From assembly GCF_002775205.1 (NCBI RefSeq), contig NC_036461.1:16898015-16962014 (forward strand): 64,000 nucleotides of DNA, written 5' to 3'. The DNA is from Xiphophorus maculatus (lineage: Eukaryota; Chordata; Actinopteri; Cyprinodontiformes; Poeciliidae). Of this stretch, positions 12,201 to 23,700 are shown in pieces; within the stretch, counting starts at the first letter, position 1, and the number at the start of each line of letters is the position of its first letter. The notes under the pieces are model-generated. The model was not told where the DNA came from, searched no databases, and saw nothing but the letters and a program-made list of their open reading frames with translations. Both the position numbers and the translations under genes were made by a program.

Positions 12201-13239
12201 TGCAATTACTGTTTAGTTTTTATTGGAAGTCGTAGCAAAAAACTAAACACTGGATTTACTTGATTAAAACCTAATCCTCATCAGAATGGATTAAATTCCC
12301 CAGATCAGTATTTAACAGGATTACACAAGCTACCACCTGACTCAAGGCACCTCAACCCTTTTTTTTATTTCCTTGAAGAAGAAAAAAATAGAATATGATA
12401 TTGAAGGTGTGTGAGGGGAAAAAAAGTGCTGATGTATTTGTAAAGATCAACACTTGTCATTCAATGATTGTCAGACTAAATTTTCAAGCTCAGCACTCAG
12501 CCTTCATGCTTATTCCAAAAGCACAACTCATCTTATTACCTTAAATCAAATCTTATCACTTTCACATGCACAAGTATAGTGTTTCATAAACTCCCTTTAA
12601 AGTTAATTTATGTGAATGTTCATCAAGACAGAGAGTGAGGTGACTGCGGCTTTGTAAAAACATAGTTTTCGCTTATCTTTACCTCACTTAATTTCAGGGC
12701 CCATAACTGATATTTAAAAAAAAAAAAAAAAGTATTCATGTTCAAACGTGAGGGGAAAAAACACATGTTTTAGACATTCAGAAAAAACTGCTTCTACTAC
12801 AGTCACAGTACAAGATGAAAGCAGAAAACAGCAACAACATGGTTAATGTTTTCATATTTTAAACATAAATGGAAAATCTATATTTCCACTCATCCATATT
12901 TGAACAAAAAAATAGAAAGAACTGGATGTATTTCTATTTAAAATTTAGTGCTTTAATATGAAAAAAAATCAACTTGCATATTTCTTATTCTTTGTTTCTC
13001 ATGTTTCTGAGGGGTTTACTTGAGGAACTAGTGTTCTCATATTTCACAGAAGAATGGCAGACAAAACAAATTAATTAAGAGATTATATATTTTATTAAAT
13101 AAATTAGACTTGTAATTTCAACATCAGCGTTCTTCCTTACAATTAAAATATTGTAATACTGCCTAATAAACATGTGGTGGCGCTAAATAGTCATTTAAAA
13201 TCATTTAAATCAGCGCAAAGGGCGAGGAACCACACAGGG
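9241..13239. other. Intergenic stretch upstream of atg9a
   Basis: No coding exon could be supported. The part near 11890-12110 is unusual: a C-rich run ('cctgcccccacccttctgca' near 11921) is followed by an AT-rich block containing 'ggaaggtaatttaatcagcc' (12040-12059), a composition often seen in conserved enhancers. This is only suggestive. The remainder is AT-rich with short homopolymer runs. Confidence 0.4.
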
Positions 13240-13440
13240 CCCGTCTTTGTAGAATTCCTATTGGCCACTGTAGGTTTTGCGTCAGAGGTGCCCTTTTCTG
13301 ATTGGCTAATGTTCTGCCTGTTAGCTGTGACAGACGTCACACTGCTAGGTGTTTCGAAAATGAAACTGGCTTGTGCCTGACTTCTACTGGGAGGGGAGCG
13401 AAAACGAAAATCATAAGGAGTCATCGTATAAAAATCTTCC
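13240..13440 (+). promoter_or_regulatory. Probable atg9a core promoter region
   Basis: Two ATTGG boxes (inverted CCAAT, the NF-Y site) lie at 13260-13264 and 13301-13305. A CRE-like AGACGTCA lies at 13332-13339. No TATA box is placed convincingly. The region precedes a probable untranslated exon that ends in a strong donor at 13529. The transcription start cannot be fixed from sequence. Confidence 0.5.
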
Positions 13441-13529
13441 GGAATTTCACATTTAGACTGACTTAGAGGACAGGCGAGCCCCAGGGTTTGGACTTCATGT
13501 TGCCAGAACCGAGAGGGGATATATTTTTG
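13441..13529 (+). other. atg9a: Probable atg9a 5' untranslated exon 1 (5' end uncertain)
   Basis: The stretch ends at ATATTTTTG|gtaagg, a good donor, just downstream of the CCAAT-bearing region. The 5' limit given is arbitrary. It is assigned to atg9a because the next acceptor-donor pair (13841-13896) and the ATG exon follow on the same strand. Confidence 0.45.
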
Positions 13530-13840
13530 GTAAGGGAGGCAGGCCTGTGCTGTAAAACACGACAGCACTCAGTGCAATGGTACCTTCGAGTGTTGTTTCA
13601 CATATATACATAGCATTGTCTGTTATGAGGTTTTTGTAACATTTCAAGTTCATTTAGCTGATAGCTGGTTTGCTTATTGCTATAGATAGCCAGTCTTTAT
13701 TTCCGCCAGTCTTCTGTTGTCATTTTAACCAGAAATAGACAATTTTAGGGGGGGAAAAGGACTCTTCTTCTTTTCACTTATGTTTACGTTTCTAATTTAA
13801 GCTTCGCTTTTCTTTCTTTTTTTTTTTTTTTTTACTGTAG

Positions 13841-13896
13841 CTGGGAATGTTGACTAGCCTCCTGAGCAGGATGAACCACACTTGGCAGGAGTGGAT
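13841..13896 (+). other. atg9a: Probable atg9a 5' untranslated exon 2 with an upstream ORF
   Basis: A long pyrimidine tract (13808-13833) and 'actgtag' precede the exon, and the donor is GGAT|gtaagt. When joined to the acceptor at 14723/14724, an ATG at 13846 opens an 18-codon upstream ORF. It is read through the splice junction and stops at a TAG seven bases into the next exon (14728-14730). It is out of play before the main ATG at 14769. This could dampen translation of atg9a. Confidence 0.5.
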
Positions 13897-14768
13897 GTAA
13901 GTCTGTTTTTGCGTATTTTTCTTACCTCCCTTGAATGTATTTGAGATTTACCTTACTCGGTGTGTTGTTGCCACTTCCTGTTACAGGATGTCGTTATACC
14001 TGCATTGAAAACTTCCTTACAGCACATATTGATCCCCCTCTTTACATCACAACATGTGTTAAAATGTTGTTTGAATTAAGACTATTAAAATCTGAATCTT
14101 TGTGGGATCCTATTGGTGTTGCTGTCAAATGTTCCATTTGGCATTTGATTTGGTTTTTGTTTCGCTTCAATGTTGTTTCTATGTTAAAATTAAACCACTT
14201 TCTATTAACTACCAATTGCAAGTCAATAAAACAGAATTTCAAAGGATAGTGGCAAATATTTAAAAAAACAAAATGTATAACATGTTATAATAGTTCTTAT
14301 TTGATAGAGCTTGCCAACAACCTTGCATTTTACCAATTGTAGAGTTAAAAGTTTTATTTTTTTAAAAATTAGAACAGTGGGTGTGACTGACTTAGCATCC
14401 ACACCTAGACTTTCTACATCTTTATTTTGTGGTCAGAAATATTTTCAAACGGCTAAATCAATCCTTTCTGCTGCTATGAGAGAAATGCGTTATCCCTCTT
14501 TCAGTCAGCTGACCAACAGTGTGCAGGAAGAGAAAAAGGTGTTTCTCTATGCGCTATAAAAACAAAGAACCTCACACTGGTGTTTTCTCGGGCATCTTAT
14601 TGAAAGGACTGTCTCCAAAACAAATGACTTGCTTCTTTTTAATAGAAGGTGTAAACCTCTTCCATTTTATTTGACACTTTTCTTCCTATCTGCACAAACT
14701 TTGCCTTTCCTCCATGTCTCCAGGCTGTAGCAGAGGCTGCTTTGTGAGACTGAACTAGCTCTACCACC

Positions 14769-17700
14769 ATGGCGCACTTTGAGACCGAGTATCAGCGCCT
14801 GGAGGCGTCCTACAGCGACTCGCCTCCCGGCGAGGAGAACCTGCTGATGCACGTGCCTGAGGGAAGCAAATGTATGAGACAAATCGCCCCCCTCTCCCTC
14901 TCATATAACACACAAAAGCTGTTTTTCATGTTGCAGAACTTTTGTTTTATTAGTTTGAAATTCTTCTCTTCCAGCTCAGTGGCACCACATAGAAAACCTG
15001 GACTTGTTTTTTCAAAGAATATCCTTTTGGTTTTTGAAAACATGTTGAGAATATAAATGCCCATGTATGAGATGCAACTTCTGATGAAATTTGTCCTTAA
15101 TCTTCTTCACGTCTATAATCTGCACCAGAAGAATGGATTCACCTGCATGCTGTTGGGAGAGATATTTGAGCTGGTGTATGTATCCGATCCATTAAACCAT
15201 GTCTTACTAGCAGTGTTTAATGCGTCTCAGATATTATTTCTTTATGTCCACGTCTTTGTTACCTCTCTCTGCAGACAGCTGCTATTTGTGGTTGGTTTCA
15301 CCGTTTTTCTGGCTAACTGTGTGGATTATGACGTCCTCTTTGCCAACAAGTTCGTAAATCACACAGATTCATCTAAAGTCACCTTACCAGATGCAATCCT
15401 CCCAATGGATGTTTGCAGTGCCCAGTGAGTACCATGTCTGAATTACACTAGTAAGTTTAGAGTATTTTGCAAGAGCATTTAGACAGCTTGGAATTGCTCC
15501 ACATTTTTCCACGCTACAACCAAAAACATCAACGGGTTTCAAAAATATTTTACTAATCATCATCTGAAAAGTGGGCCATGCTTTTATCCAAACACATCCC
15601 AAAATGAAATCCAGTGCCCGCAGTTCTCTTTGAATGACATCTAGTTGGTGGCAGCATCATGCTGTGGAGTGCTTCTCTCCAGCAGGGAGAGGGAGGCCTT
15701 TTTAAAGTTAATGGGAAGATGGATGGATGGATGGAATAAATACAAGCCAGTCATGGAAGTGTGTCCAAAATCTGGCATGGGGGCCTTTTGTGACCCTTGG
15801 AATGATGTTGTGGGATCAGCAAAGACTATTGAAAAAGGGTCCAAATTTGACCCATCTGCAAAGGGGTTTGATGATGATCAGTTGTGAACATTTTCATGAA
15901 TTGGAAAACGTTAGCTTAAATAAAAGTATTCAAAGACACAAATGTTCATGGCTTTCTTTTAACAGGGCAACTTAGTCCAAAGACTAATAGGCAACAGATT
16001 TAGTCTGTAGATATGCAAAGGCCTTGGACTTCTACTTGCAACCAAATATGGTACAAAGTGTTGGCTCCGGGGTGTAAAGAATCGTAATAAAATACTTTGA
16101 AGTTTCTCGTTGTAATGTGACTTAATGTGGAAAAATTTACGAGTTATAAATCATTTTCTACATGTAAATATAGGCACTTCTTTTTGATTTCTAATAATAA
16201 AAGTGGACCTTTTCTCTCTCAGTATCCGAGACAACGCGTTTGTGATCTTTGTTCTGATCATCTCCGGGGTGTTCTGGTTACATCGTTTGGTCAAATTCCT
16301 CTACAACGTTTGCTGCTACTGGGAGATCAAATCTTTCTACATCAACGCCCTGAAGATGAGCATGGTGAGGCAGGCAGTTTGTATTTTCTGTTTGTTGCTT
16401 CTTAGTGATGTTAGTCCTTCAAAGGTTCGCTGTGTTGACATCAAATACACCCAGCGACGTTTATAATGGTTACACACATTAAAGCCTGACCCGTGACATT
16501 TACTGTCCTTTTGCGTTCCAGTCTGAGCTCCCATACGCAACGTGGCAGGAAGTTCAGGCCAGGATCATTGAGATCCAGAAGGAGCACCAGATCTGCATTC
16601 ATAAGAAAGAGCTGACGGAGCTCGACATTTACCACCGAATCCTTCGCTTCAAAAACTACATGGTGTGTACATTTATCACTCATTAATGTAGAAAGCGTTT
16701 GTTTTCAAACACAATCGAAAGCTGTGAGTTCATCCGAAACATGTCTTCCTTTACTTCTCTAGGTTGCTATGGTGAATAAATCCCTCCTTCCTGTGCGATT
16801 TCGGCTTCCTGTGCTGGGAGACAGTGTTTTCTACACCCGGGGTCTCAAATACAACTTTGAGCTCATCTTCTTTTGGGGACCAGGTGCGTGAAGTCTTTCT
16901 CTAAACATTCATGTCGCATTTATATGCATCCGAATTTACCAACATATGGACATGGTTAAAAGGTTTTGAATTTCAATCGAAGCTCTTATGTTACTTTCAT
17001 TTTTTTTTTTATTTAGGCTCCCTATTTGAGAATGAGTGGAGTCTGAAGCAAGAGTATAAGAGAGGAGGCAACAGGCTGGAGCTTGCAGATAGGCTGGCAT
17101 CTCGTATCCTGTGGATTGGGATTGCAAACCTGCTGCTGTGTCCAGTCATCCTGGTGTGGCAGATTCTGTATGCCTTCTTTAGTTACACTGAGGTACAAAG
17201 CTAAAACATCCACTTTAGCAAACTCTTACAAGGTTTAGTTTGTTTTTAATCATAAATGTTGTTTGTTTTTTTGTATGAAGATAATCAAGCGAGAGCCTGG
17301 ATCTTTGGGGGCAAGATGCTGGTCTCTTTACGGTCGATGTTACCTGCGTCATTTCAACGAGCTGGATCACGAGCTCATGTCCCGCCTCAGTAAAGGCTAC
17401 AAGGTCAGGACAGCGCCTCACCTCACAAACATCCCAAAAACAATCTGAAATCAATGTTCTTTAAAGCAGTTGTTCTCAATCCCTGTTCTCTTGTGTACAT
17501 TTCTTCACAAATCTAATCAAAAATGGAGTAAAAAGAAAAAAAATCTCCATCTCGCATTTGTTTTGGTCCTATTGACCCAGAATGCCCTGTGCTATTATCC
17601 GCTTCTTGCTTTTGAAGGGGTTTCCGGACCTCCTGCATCCACATAAACATTCAAACCACTCTACGGCGCACTTTAATCGAACCAAGACTTAGGTTTTTAG

Positions 17701-20700
17701 ACTGATCAGAGTTGCGCATTCATACGTCCTCAAACGGACATGTGCTTCTAGAAAAATGAACTGGGGTTTGATAAAAGTGGACTAAACAGGGCTGGTGTGA
17801 ATGCACCCTCATATTTCAGATGCGTTTCTGCTTAAGCACACCCTATTCAAATGACGCCATCCCTCTTCACCGTTCCTCCGAGTTCTGTAGAATCCTGATA
17901 ATCGCTTGTCAATTTAAGTCAGGTGTGGAGCAGCTTGGAAACAACTAAAGCATGCAGGACAGCTTGCCCTAGAGAGCTGGAGTGAGAACCAATGCTTTAG
18001 AATAAATAAGAGGGTGTCGAGTGAAGTTAATAATTAATCCTGTTCTCTTTTCTTCTCTTCCTGTTCTTCATCCTTTGTTATCTTTACATCCAGGCTGCAT
18101 CCAAGTACATGAACTGCTTCCTTTCTCCCCTGCTGACAGTCGTTGCCAAGAATGTGGCGTTTTTCGCCGGCTCCCTTCTGGCCGTTCTCATTGCTCTGAC
18201 CATCTACGACGAGGATGTTCTCGCAGTGGAACATGTCCTCTCATCTCTCACGCTGCTTGGAGTCTGCATAACAATTTGTAGGTAAGAATAAGAAAAGTGA
18301 GCCTGTACATACACAACACCTGTTTTTACTTTTGTTGTTAGTAATTATTGTGGCATGTACATTGATTTGCAAAAGTGTTTTGATTTTTTTTTTGTTTTTT
18401 TTGGGAGTCACAAATCTCAATGCACTGTATTGATGAGCAATTTCTAAATCCAAAATGATAAGAAAAATGAGAGAATCATCCAAGAGGCTTATGGTAACTC
18501 TGGAGGAGCTGCAGAGATTCACAAGCTTACAGTATATGGGTGAATCTGCCCACTGGAAGAATATTACTTGTGCAGGCTATAAATTAGTGCTTGTGACCGA
18601 AAAGTAACACTGCACTGCACCCTGAACTCACCATCGTCATTGTGGAACACCTTTCTGTTCCAATGGATTTTCTTCAACAACAAATGAAGGTTAATTGGTT
18701 TCTCTAAATTCTCCCTAGGTGTGAATGTGTGTGTGCATGGTTGTTTGTCCTGTATGTCTCTGTGTTGCCCTGCGACAGACTGGCGACCTGTCCAGGGTGT
18801 ACCCCGCCTCTCGTCCGGAACGTAGCTGGAGACAGGCACCAGCAACCCTCCCGACCCCACTTGGGACAAAGGGTGAACAGAAGATGGATGGATGGATGGA
18901 TGGATGGATGGATGAACAAATGAATACAGAATAGAATTAAATAAAAACAGCAATTCTGAAATATAATCCGTTATAGGGCCAATGGAATGATTTAGATCAA
19001 ATAATAGTCTTGTGTTGCTGTGGCCTAGTCAAAGTCCAGGGGCGAAAAAAAAAGAGAATTACTTAAATTGATGTCCACATGTTCTCCTTTTCCGGTCTGA
19101 CTGAGTTTAAGCTTGTTTGCAACGTTGCATGGAAGTAAACCTACTCAGTCTTACTATATAAAGCACTTATATAGTACTTTTGTAAAGCACTATATAAATT
19201 TCCTTCCACTTCTACAATTGTGCACAACTTTTGAGTTGGTTTATCACATAAAATCCCATTAAAATGATTTGGAGTTTTTTGGTTTGTCATGTGGCCAAAT
19301 GTGAAAAATCTTACAAACCAGCGTACAGATCTTTAGTCTCTGGCTGAATTTGGGGTCCTAAAAGGAAAAAAAAAACAACTTTTGTATCTACAGTCATATA
19401 CACCCAAGTATATTTTATGTAAGAGTTTAGTTTTTACTCTTATTTCACTTGTTAGTGGTTAAACTTCACTAATCATTTACTTTATAATTAATGTCCAGTA
19501 TGTTTGTAACATAGTAATTTTCTTCAACCTGTTTCTCTCTCTTCAGGTCATTTATTCCTGATAAGCATATGGTGTTTTGTCCGGAACAGCTGCTGCGGGT
19601 CATCCTGGCTCACATCCACTACATGCCTGACCACTGGCAGGGCAATGCCCACAGATATGAGACCCGAGACCAGTTCTCCCAGCTCTTCCAGTACAAAGCT
19701 GTAAGTGGGAAAACAATATCCAGGATTAGATGTCAAGTGTCTGAACTCACTGATCCAACAGTACAATGCAGGTCACACCTTCCCAAGGAAGCTTTGTCTG
19801 ATGTAATTTGAGTTTTAGTCCATCAACATTTTTCTCACCTGCAGGTGTTTATTCTTGAGGAGCTCCTAAGTCCAGTAGTGACTCCCATCATTCTTATCTT
19901 CTGCCTGAGGAGGAAGTCTCTGGAGATCATTGATTTCTTTAGGAATTTCACGGTGGAGGTGATCGGGGTGGGGGACACCTGCTCGTTTGCCCAGATGGAC
20001 ATCAGGCAGCATGGACATCCAGCGGTGAGGCTCATCCTGACAAGCGTCAGAAGTGCTTACATCCGAGTCGTGCAGCAGCCGATTGATTGGTGTTTGATTT
20101 CTACTCTGCAGTGGATGTCGGAGGGAAAGACCGAGGCATCCATCTACCAGCAGGCGGAGGATGGGAAGACGGAATTATCGCTGATGCACTTCGCCATCAC
20201 CAACCCACATTGGCAGCCTCCTAGAGAGACGACACACTTCATCAGTCAGCTGAAAGAGCGAGTCCACAGGGAGGCTGCGGGGGCCTCCTCTGAAACACAT
20301 CCGCTCTCCTTGTCAGAATCTGAAGTAGGGTCATAAACAAAGCGATATCTCTGTGGTGATGTCTGAACTCTCTACAGTTAATTACTAATTTAATTTTTTT
20401 CCCTTTTTTTTTTCTTACTTGTAGCCAAGAAGTCTTGTTGCAAACATCTTGGCAGGTCCCTCCACACTGGGCTCCGTTCATTTTGCCTGCGACAGTTCTT
20501 TAACCAACAATGCAGTTACTGGAATGCCCAGCGCGGCAACGGCCCTGCGCTCTCTCTCGCCGATCAGCAGCAGCCTTCACCTCAGAGGCAGTTTGAGTGC
20601 TGCTCATAGAGCGAGTGGCTTTACTGGCAGAGCAATGACAGGGTCTGGGTAAGTAAGCACAATGTTCAAATCAGCCAGAAATGCTGATATCTACAAAGCC

Positions 20701-23700
20701 TTGCAAAAGTATTCACACCCCTTGAATCTTTTTCATGTTACAGCCACAAACTCCAATGTATATGAATAGCATGTCATGTAGAAGACCAAGACAAAGTGGA
20801 GAAAAAAATTAACCTGGAAGTAGAATAATACAGAGTTTTCATTTATTTTAGAAAATAGAAGGCTGGCTTCCGGTTTGAACGTCATCGTGATGGCCGCGCT
20901 GTGAACGGGCTCCCGAGAGAACCTAAGAAATTGAAAACCCAACCCCACTTAAACGACGAAAACATACCTATAAAGGTGAAAAAGAACTGGGGTGAGCGAA
21001 ATACTTCAAAACCGATGCTTTATAACGCCAATAAGCGGACGTTTAAAGTCGAGAAAATATTGCTAGCATTTTAGCTAATGCCAACTGCTATTCATCTCAA
21101 ACCTCCGGTTTGAAAAATTACCGCTGCACTTTTTGACCTGAACTAAACAAACAACAGTGATACTATGGCTGAATGGGAGACGGTATTGCAGGAATTAAGA
21201 GGCTTCCGACAGGAAAATAATGCGCATTTGGGGGAAATAAAAGAAGAAATTCGAAAGATGAACACCAGACTAGACGAGGCTGAGGACCGGATTGAAAAAG
21301 CGGAGGAGAGGATTTTAACCACGGAGGACGCCGTCACTGAAATAATAAAGCTACAGATAAAGCTGGAGGATAAACTAATGGACCTAGAAAGCCGTACACG
21401 AAGAGAGAACATACGCATTTATGGCGTACCCGAGGCGGCAGAACGGGACTCGGCATCAATGGGTGACTTTGTGGAGAAGTTGCTCCGTGAGGGCTTGGCG
21501 CTGTCCCAAGACGAGCTCGACATACACATTGAACGGGCTCACCGCTCTCTAGGCCCTCCGCCTCCAAGCGACGCTCCCCCGCGATCTATTGTTGTGAAAT
21601 TCCTCAGTTTTAAAACCAAAGAACTTCTCCTTCGCAAGGCATGGCAGAAAAGAGGATTTACCTGGAACGGCAAGCAAGTGAATTTGGACCATGACTATCC
21701 CCCTCTGATTTTGAAAAAACGAAGAGAATACGCAGACGTGCGCAAGATTCTGAAGGAGCAGCAAATCCCCTTTCAGACTCTCTTTCCTGCCCGGCTGAGG
21801 GTGAAATATGGAGAGGAAACAAAGATCTACAATACAGTGGTGGAAGCTACTGAAGACATGTCCAGTAGAGGCTACGCTGTGCGGGTCGTTAAGTCACCAG
21901 AAACGGCCCTGGAACATCTGAAGCAGCTGACCTGGAGCAGAGTACGCGGCGGACAGGGGAGTGGGCCAGCAAACAAGAGGCGGGACCCCGCAGCCGGCTA
22001 CAAAGAAAAACTTAGAGCCTTCAAGAGGTCTTCTCCCACGCACAAGGAAAATTAAGGTTTATCCACTCTGTTACTAATAATCAAGACTTGTATTTGGTTT
22101 ATGAAGTACTATAAGTAAATATGGCAGGTTTCTCGCGGTGCTCTTTACACTGAGACCATAGCCACCAAGGGCCCCTTCACTAACTGATGAAGAAGCTGCC
22201 TCTGGAGGTGAAGCAGGGTTCTCATTTGAGACCCCCACCTTGGAAGTCAAGAGTTCAGTTTGAGTTTTGTTTGTTCTTAATGTTAACTTTTTTATATGTT
22301 CTATGTTCAGTGTTTTTAAGAGTGAGCGGGGAACCCAATAATCTTTGTGATATAATTAAGAAATATAAGTTAGATGAGTAGCAGGTTGATAAAATTGGTG
22401 TCAAACAACATTAATGGTTTACATAGTCCAGTAAAAAGGCAGAAAGTCCTATCTAAATTTAAGAGAGACAAAACCCAAATTGTTTTATTGCAGGAAACAC
22501 ATCTACCGGATAGCGAGCATGTTAAATTAAACAAGATGGGTTTTAAACATGTGTTTTTTTCTTCCCACAGTTCTGGGAGGCGAAGGGGAGTGGCAATTTT
22601 GTTATCTGGAACTCTTAACTATGAACACATATCAGAGTACAAAGATAAAGAAGGTCGCTACATAATGATTACGGGCAGGATTGATGGTACCATGACCACC
22701 ATCCTGAATATATACATTCCACCGGGCAGTGATTGGTCCCTGTATAGACAGGTTCTCGAAATTGCAACAACGAAGAGTCAGGGAACTTTAATATGCGGTG
22801 GTGACTTCAATATTTTATTAAACACCAAATTTGATTCTTCTAGTGGGAAAGGCGATGGACGAAATATTGGTAGGAGGATGGGACACCTCATGGACGATTT
22901 AGGATTAGTTGATGTATGGCGAGAACATCACCCAACTAATAGAGAATACACCCACTTCTCTCACCCTCATAACTTATATTCTAGGTTAGATTACATTCTT
23001 ACGTTCAAGAATGATTTATCTAAAATTAAAACCTGTGAAATCGGTCCATGTACAATCTCTGACCATAATCCAGTTTATGCTGATATTTGTCTGAACAGGA
23101 AAAATAGATCTACATTATGGAGGATGAACACAAATATTTTAAACTACCCAAACATTAAAGAGAATTTAAAAAAAGAAATAGAAAATTATTTAGCTCAAAA
23201 TGATAATGAGGAGGTGTCACCGGGAATATTATGGGATGCAATGAAGGCAGTGATTAGAGGGAAAATAATTAGTATATCCACCCACTTAAAAAAAGAAAAC
23301 ATACAAAAACATAAATACCTGGAAGATAAATTGTTAAAACTGCAACACGAACACTCTGTGACTATGAACGACAGCATTAAATCGGATATGGTAAAATTTA
23401 AAAAAGAATTAGATGACCTAAACATGGTTGAAGTACAGAAAAAAATAATTTTTAACAAACAGCAGTATTGTGATGTTGGCGGGAAATCATTAAAACTTCT
23501 TTCATATAAACTCAGAAAGCAGCAAGCAGAGAGGACTATACACAAAATAAGAAATCCTTTAGATGGCCAATTAGAAACCGAAGAGGAGAAAATTCAACAA
23601 TGTTTTCAGAACTATTACAGAAAACTTTACTCCCAAACCCATGTAGATAATAATCAAGAAGTTAATACTTTTCTGTCTAAATTGGAGCTACCAACAGTGA

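Noticed and set aside
13191..13568. 125-codon minus-strand ORF over the atg9a promoter
   Set aside because: It covers CCAAT and CRE-like promoter elements, has no domain, and is best explained as chance in a less AT-rich region.
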